Assembly (NCBI GenBank): GCA_002345475.1 | Contig: DDWC01000080.1 | Location: 8,758 to 13,827 of the forward strand | Length of the DNA stretch: 5,070 bases | Direction: 5' to 3' | DNA from: Firmicutes bacterium UBA2296 | Lineage (GTDB): Bacteria > Bacillota > UBA994 | Part shown: positions 1 to 5,070 of the stretch, piece by piece | Position numbering within the stretch: position 1 is the stretch's first letter | How the letters are laid out: every line of letters starts with the position of its first letter | The notes under the pieces: model-generated | What the model saw: only the letters and a program-made list of their open reading frames with translations | What the model was told of the DNA's origin: nothing | Database searches by the model: none | Translations under genes and position numbers: made by a program

Positions 1-117
1 CAGTTCCAGCTCCTTTTTCGTTATGCCTTTTAGCTCTATGTATTGCTGTTCTGCATTTCGGACCTTCTTGGACAGATTTCTCCACTTGAACTCTGCGCCT
101 TTACCCGCTGGTGACAT
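1..117 (-). CDS. Partial unidentified ORF downstream of hsdS (N-terminus only)
   Basis: A reading frame begins 64 bases after the hsdS stop and stays open for 39 codons to the window edge. The visible residues start MSPAGKGAEFKWRNLSKKVR and go on to a charged, Lys/Glu-rich stretch that looks helical and could be a coiled coil; there is no signal peptide or membrane segment. I do not recognise the family. The start at 117 is preferred because a run of six G (129-134) lies about 11 bases upstream as a weak Shine-Dalgarno. An in-frame ATG at 138 (giving MWGDDPT before it) is a good alternative, and the frame is also open back into hsdS. Same strand, short gap and no visible terminator suggest it belongs to the operon. 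A gene here would fit accessory genes often seen next to type I systems, but no function can be given, and a chance open frame is not excluded. Confidence 0.45.
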   Translation of the reverse strand, partial: MSPAGKGAEFKWRNLSKKVRNAEQQYIELKGITKKELEL

Positions 118-181
118 GGTTGGATCATCCCCCCACATTGAACTTATCCACGACCAACATCGTTCGTCGACCTGACTACCT

Positions 182-1795
182 TCACTCTTGGACGTATGCC
201 TTGTCGAGAAGTGACTCCATGAGGTTCTTGCTGACCAACTGTCCCGCAGCAATTTGCTGATCCAAGTCCTTGCAAACCGACATGAGTTCATTCACTTTGG
301 AAACGATGTGCTTCTGCTCCGTCAGAGGAGGCAGTGGGAACCAGAATCGTTTGATACTTCTTATCCCAACATTTGGCTGTGTAGCCTTATTTACTGCGTG
401 CATAGCCTGTTCCGCTGCCACATCAGAAATCGAAAAATAGTATTGATACCATGGGTCGATATAATCGCGCATGACTTTGATGACTGCGCAAGAATACGAC
501 GCAAGAAAGGGGCGGTCAATGGTCACTACGCGGTTTTCGCCAATAGTACCGTACCGAGGATAGATGAGATCCCCCTGCTCGGGCCGTATTTTTGCAGAAA
601 GTCTCCGAAAGTCACCCTCTGCAATCTTCTTCGCACCTTCAAAGTTGATGCCATTGTTCGGCAAGAAGTCCCGGGGAGACACGTAGGGAATCCCCTGGCT
701 GACCGCGTCTGGCATCTTGTGGTCGATATCTCCAATCTGCTGGGCGATTTGGTCCCATCTCACCCACATCCAGGACTTTGGTACCGCAAACGGAACCGGC
801 TCAGTATCGGCAGAGTTCATCCCTCCACTCGCTCCAAACATCTCTTTTCTCCTAGATATTCTCTCGAATAGCAGAGCAGCAGGCTCATCATTCGGATCCT
901 GCTCCAGCAGCTTACCCCGCACCGCTAGGTTCAGGATGGTTTCTCTGAGCTGTCTGATATGCTCGGGGCGGGTGGTTAGTTTAGAAACATGGTCAAGATA
1001 GAATCGAGCGCTCTCCGAAAAGGGGAGCGTTTTCCCGTTTTCGGAGTCTGTGTCACCGTTGTTGACAGTCTGCAGGGTTGCCGCAACAAGGCGGTCGCGG
1101 CGATTCTCCCTTTTGGCCTGAGCTGCCTCAAGCTCGTCACACAGGGCCATTAGTTCATCCACCTGGGCCACAATGCGGTGTTGTTCAGACAACGGGGGAA
1201 CCGGTATAACAATTTTCCTGACCTGCTTTGCGGACAGATGTTTTACTGTAGTCTGCGAAGTCACTCCATGCAACTGATCAAGTACCATCTGCAGAGGAAT
1301 TGCGATATAGGAACCCAGAACCTCTTCGCTCCAATCTTTGAGCCGCATCACTCGTTGGTTCAGAAGTGCTATTGGTCCTCTCCATCTTCTTAAGTTGAAG
1401 TTACCATCCATACCAACCAGATAGTCCCCCGGGCTGACAACATACTCAGAGTCATAAACCCCATCGTAGTAAGCTTCGGTATCCTTCTTGGATATATCTC
1501 TTATTCTAATCAGGGGCAGCCCTCGCTTCTCAGAGTTGAACGATTGTGAAGGAAAGGCAAATCCATAGCTTACTTTGGTTACATCCGTGAGGCGGAGCAG
1601 CTTCCAGCCCGCTGGATAGGGGAAAGGCAGTTCGGCGCCACAGTGATCCCTTCCCGAATACTCAGTATCTGGGTCTTCCTGCTCCACGAGCTTCCCCTGC
1701 ACCGCAAGGTCAAGGATGAACTTCCGTAGCCTCGATACGGCATCTGGGGCTTCACTTATCCGATCAAAGTGCTGCAGCAATAGCTCTGCATTCAT
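182..1795 (-). CDS. hsdS: Type I restriction-modification specificity subunit HsdS
   Basis: This is the DNA-recognition subunit; it sets the bipartite target sequence for both methylation and restriction. The 537 residues show the two-fold repeated plan of the family. An N-terminal conserved block (LLLQHFDRISEAPDAVSRLR from residue 5, then ILDLAVQGKLVEQ) precedes target recognition domain 1 (about 57-200). The central conserved region has PVPPLSEQHRIV (198-209) plus a long helix to about residue 243, and a second copy of the block (LRETILNLAVRGKLLEQ, 283-299). Recognition domain 2 (about 334-489) is followed by PLPPLTEQKHIV (487-498) and a C-terminal helix. The two helices are expected to form the antiparallel coiled coil that spaces the half-sites. 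The start is fixed by the ATGA overlap with hsdM and a perfect AGGAGG 10 bases upstream. It resembles EcoEI/EcoAI-group HsdS but is somewhat shorter than the roughly 590 residues recalled for that group, largely because the first linker is short. The target sequence cannot be read from these domains. Confidence 0.96.
   Translation of the reverse strand: MNAELLLQHFDRISEAPDAVSRLRKFILDLAVQGKLVEQEDPDTEYSGRDHCGAELPFPYPAGWKLLRLTDVTKVSYGFAFPSQSFNSEKRGLPLIRIRDISKKDTEAYYDGVYDSEYVVSPGDYLVGMDGNFNLRRWRGPIALLNQRVMRLKDWSEEVLGSYIAIPLQMVLDQLHGVTSQTTVKHLSAKQVRKIVIPVPPLSEQHRIVAQVDELMALCDELEAAQAKRENRRDRLVAATLQTVNNGDTDSENGKTLPFSESARFYLDHVSKLTTRPEHIRQLRETILNLAVRGKLLEQDPNDEPAALLFERISRRKEMFGASGGMNSADTEPVPFAVPKSWMWVRWDQIAQQIGDIDHKMPDAVSQGIPYVSPRDFLPNNGINFEGAKKIAEGDFRRLSAKIRPEQGDLIYPRYGTIGENRVVTIDRPFLASYSCAVIKVMRDYIDPWYQYYFSISDVAAEQAMHAVNKATQPNVGIRSIKRFWFPLPPLTEQKHIVSKVNELMSVCKDLDQQIAAGQLVSKNLMESLLDKAYVQE
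329..796 (-). other. HsdS target recognition domain 2 (TRD2)
   Basis: Residues about 334-489 of HsdS form the second variable half, binding the other half-site. It begins VPFAVPKSWMWVRW, contains GIPYVSPRDF (368-377), GDLIYPRYGTIGENRVV (408-424) and the NKATQPNVGIRSIKRFWFPLPP exit. Beyond general fold landmarks it has little obvious similarity to TRD1, so the predicted target is asymmetric. Boundaries are approximate. Confidence 0.8.
899..938 (-). repeat. hsdS internal direct repeat, copy 2
   Basis: This is the partner of the repeat at 1679-1718 (33 of 40 bases identical), coding for ILNLAVRGKLLEQ in the central conserved region of HsdS. At protein level the flanking match extends over residues 281-299 against 21-39 (12 of 19 identical). 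Confidence 0.85.
1196..1627 (-). other. HsdS target recognition domain 1 (TRD1)
   Basis: Residues about 57-200 of HsdS are the variable half between the N-terminal repeat block and PVPPLSEQ. The segment starts at PFPYPAGWKLLRL, has a GFAFPSQSF...GLPLIRIRDI stretch (78-101), then GDYLVGMDG (123-131) and LNQRVMRL (145-152), and closes with VKHLSAKQVRKIVIPVP. This is the normal order of a type I TRD, which binds the 5' half-site. Boundaries are approximate and inferred from the flanking conserved blocks. Confidence 0.8.
1679..1718 (-). repeat. hsdS internal direct repeat, copy 1
   Basis: This 40-bp segment matches 899-938 at 33 of 40 positions in the same orientation. It codes for the ILDLAVQGKLVEQ part of the N-terminal conserved block. 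The copies are 780 bp apart, a multiple of three. The repeat reflects the ancestral duplication of the HsdS half-unit, with more identity at DNA level than in the rest of the two halves. Confidence 0.85.
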
Positions 1796-3231
1796 CGCAA
1801 CAAGGCCTCCTCGAGGATGGCCTTAAGCTGATTGCGCAGATCAGCCACCTTTGCCTCGCTTTCGTTGAGTTTGGCCAAGAGCTCCAGAGGATCGCCGTGG
1901 TCTTCTTCTACCGTGTGCGGGTTCTTGATATCGAGGTTATAGTTCCTGGACTTAATATCGTCGATACTGACCTTCCAGGCCGACTCGCTTTCCTCTCGGT
2001 TTTCCCACCAATCCACGCATTCTTGGAAATGCTCTACGCGAACGGGTCTGGTCATGGAGTAGGCTTTTTGGCCGTCAGGCACACGGTGCTCGTAATACCA
2101 GACGTCCTTGGTGGGTGTGCCTTTCTCAAAAAACAGAAGATTGGTGCCAATGGACGCGTAGGGTTTAAACACACTGTTGGGCAGGCGGACGATGGTGTGC
2201 AAATTGCACTCCGTCAGCAAATGCTCCTTGAGCCTGGTCTTCACACCCTCGCCAAACAGGGTTCCGTCCGGCAACACCACCGCTGCTCTGCCGCCATTTT
2301 TGAGCAGACGGATTATCAGGGCTAGAAACAGGTCCGCAGTTTCGCGGGTTTGAAAGTGCTGCGGGAAGTTGCTTTCGATACCATCCTCCTCACGCCCACC
2401 AAATGGAGGGTTAGTAAGCACGATATCTACCCTATCCGACTGGGTGTAGCTTATGTAAGGCCGGGCGAGGGTGTTGTTGTGACGGACAAATGAAGGGTCT
2501 TCGATGCCGTGCAGTAGCATGTTCGTTACGCAAAGCATGTGGGGCAGTTGCTTCTTCTCTACGGCACGGAGAGATGCCTGGAGCAGGTTTTCGTCATCCG
2601 GCGTCTTTACGTAGCGTTGACGCATATGCTTGATGGAACAGGTAAGAAACCCGCCAGTCCCACAGGCTGGATCAAAAAGCACTTCGCCGGGCTTAGGATC
2701 AAGGCGATCGGTCATGAATGCTGTTACGGCGCGGGGTGTGTAGTACTCGCCTGCATTGCCAGCGCTTTGCAGGTCGTTAAGTACCTGCTCGTAAATGTCG
2801 CCGAAGTGCTGACGTTCCTTTAGGTTGTTGAAGTCAACTCCGTTAATCTTGTTGATAACCTGACGCATAAGCTGCCCGGACTTCATGTAGTTGTAGGCGT
2901 CTTCAAAGACAGAACGGACTACTCTGACACGGCCGCCCGGCTGCGCAGTCTGCAGGTCCTTTAGTGCCGGGAACAGTTCATCGTTGACGAAGTCCAGTAG
3001 CTCGTCGCCGGTGATCCCCTCGGGGTCGGCCGCCCAATTACGCCATTGGAACCTGGGAGGGATGGGTGAAGCGTATCCTTCCTGCATTAGCTCAAGCTCG
3101 CTGTCCTGATCGTCGATAATTTTCAGGAAGAACATCCAGCACAGCTGAGAAATGCGTTGGGCGTCGCCATCCACGCCAACGTCCTGACGCATTATGTCTT
3201 GTATCGATTTGACCAAAGTCCTGACGCTCAT
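1792..3231 (-). CDS. hsdM: Type I DNA methyltransferase subunit HsdM (adenine-N6)
   Basis: This is the modification subunit; with HsdS it transfers methyl groups from S-adenosylmethionine to adenine N6 in the target site, protecting host DNA and forming the core that recruits HsdR. The 479-residue protein is close to the usual length (about 480-530). Residues 1-130 form the helical N-terminal HsdM domain. GEYYTPR (161-167) matches the conserved motif X region, DPACGTGGF (187-195) is SAM-binding motif I, and NPPF (274-277) is catalytic motif IV of N6-adenine enzymes. The last 30 residues are charged and helix-forming (ELLAKLNESEAKVADLRNQL), typical of the tail that packs near the HsdS coiled coil. 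The ATG at 3231 is chosen because GAGG lies 5 bases upstream and it starts 7 bases after the hsdR stop. Its TGA overlaps the hsdS ATG. No key residue is missing, so it is expected to be active. Confidence 0.97.
   Translation of the reverse strand: MSVRTLVKSIQDIMRQDVGVDGDAQRISQLCWMFFLKIIDDQDSELELMQEGYASPIPPRFQWRNWAADPEGITGDELLDFVNDELFPALKDLQTAQPGGRVRVVRSVFEDAYNYMKSGQLMRQVINKINGVDFNNLKERQHFGDIYEQVLNDLQSAGNAGEYYTPRAVTAFMTDRLDPKPGEVLFDPACGTGGFLTCSIKHMRQRYVKTPDDENLLQASLRAVEKKQLPHMLCVTNMLLHGIEDPSFVRHNNTLARPYISYTQSDRVDIVLTNPPFGGREEDGIESNFPQHFQTRETADLFLALIIRLLKNGGRAAVVLPDGTLFGEGVKTRLKEHLLTECNLHTIVRLPNSVFKPYASIGTNLLFFEKGTPTKDVWYYEHRVPDGQKAYSMTRPVRVEHFQECVDWWENREESESAWKVSIDDIKSRNYNLDIKNPHTVEEDHGDPLELLAKLNESEAKVADLRNQLKAILEEALLR
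1806..1811 (-). promoter_or_regulatory. hsdS ribosome binding site (AGGAGG)
   Basis: A perfect AGGAGG on the minus strand lies 10 bases upstream of the hsdS ATG, inside the last codons of hsdM. Together with the ATGA stop-start overlap at 1795-1792 it fixes the hsdS start and indicates translational coupling with some independent initiation strength. Confidence 0.75.
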
Positions 3232-3236
3232 AGTTG

Positions 3237-3241
3237 CCTCA
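3237..3241 (-). promoter_or_regulatory. hsdM ribosome binding site overlapping the hsdR stop
   Basis: On the minus strand this reads TGAGG, in which TGA is the hsdR stop codon and GAGG is the Shine-Dalgarno core, 5 bases before the hsdM ATG. A ribosome terminating on hsdR would sit directly on the hsdM initiation site, so coupled translation of the two is likely (inference). Confidence 0.7.
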
Positions 3242-5070
3242 TCCTACTTTCCTGTATATCTCTCTTTGCAGCTCGCGAACAGCAAGTTCAAACCGTTCTT
3301 TGCCACCAAAAGCCCTCACAATCTGCACTGGTGTCCCAAGCGTGTTTAGTGGTGCAATGCGCAAAATCTGCACATCGTCGATGCCGATCACCCCATCATC
3401 CTGGTACTTTTGCAGCAGGGCTTCGAGTGCCGACCTTGCCTGCTCGCCGTACCTGGTGAAGACGTCGCGTTTGCGCACCTGGTCAGCACGCTCTTGTCTT
3501 GTGAGTGGTGGTTGGTCGAAGGCCACATGGCATATTAGGTCGAACGGGTCCAGGTTCTTGCCGACCTCTTCGGCCAGGGCATCTAGTAGGAGACCCTCGC
3601 CAGCCAGTTCATCGATAATTGCCTGTTTGCGTCCGGCGGCGTCCCATTGACGCAGGAAGTCATCTAGACTGGCGAACTGGTGCCTGATGGATCTCTTGCT
3701 GTAATCCCGCAGGCTTTCCGTGACTAGCTTGCCGTTTTCGTCAAGGTATTCGACCCGCTGGTGCAGTACCCGTACTTCACGGCCATGGATGTAGTACTCG
3801 ACATGGCCTTCGCCGATACCTTCGCTGTCCGCGGGGGGTATATCAACAACGATTGTTTCTTCATCTGGGGGGTAAACTACACTGTCGCCAGGCTCTAAGT
3901 CTGGCGGAACGACGGGATCATCTTCTCCTGGTTCGTAAATCTGGACCGGTTCACCATCGAAGTCGGGGTCGGCAAAATGGTTAGTTGCCTTGCGGAAGTC
4001 CATTAGGGTGAAGTAATACTTGCGGGTGTCTTCGTGTACTCGGGTCCCCCGCCCCACTATTTGTTTGAACTCGGTCATGGAGCCCACTGTGCGGTCCAGG
4101 ACTATAAGACGGCAGGTCTGGGCATCAACGCCGGTAGACAGAAGCCGGGATGTGGTGACTAATACCGGGTAGGGGCTTTCGGGATCGATGAAATTGCCTA
4201 GCTCCGCTACTCCGTCGGCATCGTCGCCCGTGATGCGCATGACATAGCGGCTGTTATGCCGGTAGTGTTCCTCATTTTCGTTGATAAGGGCCTGGCGCAT
4301 GTGGGCGGCGTGTTCTGTATCTACGCAGAAGATAATGCTTTTCTGCATGGGGTCGTCGCTTTCGTGAAGGAATTCGGTAATCTTGCGCGCCACACACTTG
4401 GTGCGCTCGTCTATTACCAAGGTGCGATCAAAGTCGCTCTGGTTATACTGGCGGTCCTCTATCTCGGCTCCGTGCTTGTCTACTTCGCCTCGTCTGGGCC
4501 GGTAGCCTTCGATATCGACATCGAGATGGATTTTGATGACCTTATAGGGGGCCAGGAAACCGTCCTGAATACCCTCTTTGAGCGAATAAGTGTATACTGG
4601 CTTGCCAAAGTAGTCGATGTTGGAGACGTATTCTGTCTCCTTGGGTGTCGCTGTAAGGCCAATCTGGGTGGCAGAGCTGAAGTATTCGAGAATCTCGCGC
4701 CAGGCAGAATCCTCGGCAGCACTACCCCGGTGACACTCATCGATAATGATTAGGTCAAAGAAGTCCGGCGAAAGCTCCTTGTAGATCTTCTGTGACTCTT
4801 CAGGTCCTGTTATAGCCTGATATAACGACAAATACACCTCGTAAGAGGTGTCAATGCGTCTTTGCGCGCGATCCATGGTGGTGGGAACAGCCACAGTCTC
4901 GCCGGTAGCTCGCTCGATGACCTTGCTAGATGTACTGAGTTTGGCCATGGCAGAGCCAAAGGGTCGGAAATCGTTGACCATTGTCTGGTCAACCAGGACG
5001 TTGCGATCGGCAAGGAAGAGGATGCGCTTTTTGCGTCCGGCCTTCCATAGACGCCAGATGATCTGAAATG
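3239..5070 (-). CDS. hsdR: Type I restriction enzyme R subunit HsdR, 5'-truncated by window edge
   Basis: This is the motor and endonuclease subunit of a type I restriction enzyme; it translocates DNA using ATP and cuts unmodified DNA when bound to the HsdM-HsdS core. The frame is open to position 5070, so the visible 609 residues are the C-terminal part; roughly 200 N-terminal residues (nuclease domain and Walker A) are inferred to lie outside, since family members are about 800 residues. The visible part opens with a helicase motif Ia-like segment (ILFLADRNVLVDQ, residues 17-29), then Walker B DECHRG (110-115), motif III LTATPKE (138-144), a motif IV-like IIFCVDTEHA (245-254), motif V STGVDAQ (311-317) and motif VI QIVGRGTR (336-343). 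An acidic, proline-rich linker (about 375-421) leads to a C-terminal domain resembling the EcoEI HsdR C-terminal family, which contacts the methylase core. All visible superfamily 2 helicase motifs are intact. The ATG at 4981 is internal, not the true start. The TGA stop sits 7 bases before hsdM. Confidence 0.97.
   Translation of the reverse strand, partial: FQIIWRLWKAGRKKRILFLADRNVLVDQTMVNDFRPFGSAMAKLSTSSKVIERATGETVAVPTTMDRAQRRIDTSYEVYLSLYQAITGPEESQKIYKELSPDFFDLIIIDECHRGSAAEDSAWREILEYFSSATQIGLTATPKETEYVSNIDYFGKPVYTYSLKEGIQDGFLAPYKVIKIHLDVDIEGYRPRRGEVDKHGAEIEDRQYNQSDFDRTLVIDERTKCVARKITEFLHESDDPMQKSIIFCVDTEHAAHMRQALINENEEHYRHNSRYVMRITGDDADGVAELGNFIDPESPYPVLVTTSRLLSTGVDAQTCRLIVLDRTVGSMTEFKQIVGRGTRVHEDTRKYYFTLMDFRKATNHFADPDFDGEPVQIYEPGEDDPVVPPDLEPGDSVVYPPDEETIVVDIPPADSEGIGEGHVEYYIHGREVRVLHQRVEYLDENGKLVTESLRDYSKRSIRHQFASLDDFLRQWDAAGRKQAIIDELAGEGLLLDALAEEVGKNLDPFDLICHVAFDQPPLTRQERADQVRKRDVFTRYGEQARSALEALLQKYQDDGVIGIDDVQILRIAPLNTLGTPVQIVRAFGGKERFELAVRELQREIYRKVG

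Noticed and set aside
150..169. Possible hairpin after hsdS (CGAC/GTCG pairing)
   Set aside because: The stem is only 4 bp with an 11-base loop and no T-run follows on the minus strand, so it does not support a terminator.
118..291. Longer version of the downstream ORF starting at an ATG at 291 inside hsdS
   Set aside because: The frame is open from 291 to 1, but the part overlapping hsdS is Ser/Arg/Trp-rich and reads as a shifted copy of the HsdS C-terminal helix. Starts at 138 or 117 are more plausible.
254..871. A 205-codon open frame on the plus strand opposite hsdS
   Set aside because: It lies entirely antisense to a clearly conserved hsdS coding region, has no recognisable motif, and its composition (rich in Arg, His, Ile and Ser) is what a reverse-strand shadow gives.
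3157..3650. Overlapping plus-strand open frames across the hsdR-hsdM junction
   Set aside because: They are antisense to conserved HsdR C-terminal and HsdM N-terminal coding sequence, overlap each other in different frames, and show low-complexity Ser/Arg/Ala content with no family signature.
4810..5013. Short minus- and plus-strand frames over the hsdR 5' part, and the ATG at 4981 as hsdR start
   Set aside because: The hsdR frame continues without a stop to 5070 and codes for conserved helicase sequence upstream of 4981, so 4981 is internal and the other frames are shadows.

Overview
This window holds one strand-coherent operon segment, all on the minus strand: a type I restriction-modification locus in the order hsdR, hsdM, hsdS, followed by the start of another reading frame that runs off the left edge. 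Read in the direction of transcription it begins inside hsdR at position 5070 (the 5' part, encoding the nuclease domain and Walker A motif, is outside the window). It then passes through a complete hsdM (3231-1792) and a complete hsdS (1795-182), and ends in a partial downstream ORF (117-1). There is no RNA gene, CRISPR array, insertion sequence or convincing terminator.

The three hsd genes are packed tightly. Seven bases separate hsdR and hsdM, and the hsdR stop lies inside the hsdM ribosome binding site. hsdM and hsdS overlap in an ATGA. This predicts one transcript with coupled translation, which fits the subunits of a single multi-protein enzyme. HsdS supplies two DNA-recognition domains. 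Two HsdM subunits join it to form an adenine-N6 methyltransferase. Two HsdR subunits add ATP-driven translocation and cleavage of unmodified DNA. Gene order (R-M-S), the HsdR C-terminal half and the conserved blocks of HsdS are most like the EcoEI/EcoAI (type IB) group; that family assignment rests on recall of family features, not on a search.

The organism is a bacterium. Moderate GC content, E. coli-like Shine-Dalgarno sequences and closeness to the enterobacterial type I families suggest a proteobacterium, perhaps a gammaproteobacterium, but such systems move widely and the window cannot fix the taxon.

The system itself is a recognisable class and looks intact over the visible part. The less ordinary points are: the duplicated block inside hsdS, with a 40-bp near-identical direct repeat exactly 780 bp apart (in frame); an asymmetric hsdS in which the first linker is about 18 residues shorter than the second; two recognition domains whose target cannot be read from sequence alone; and the unidentified basic, helix-prone ORF directly downstream.
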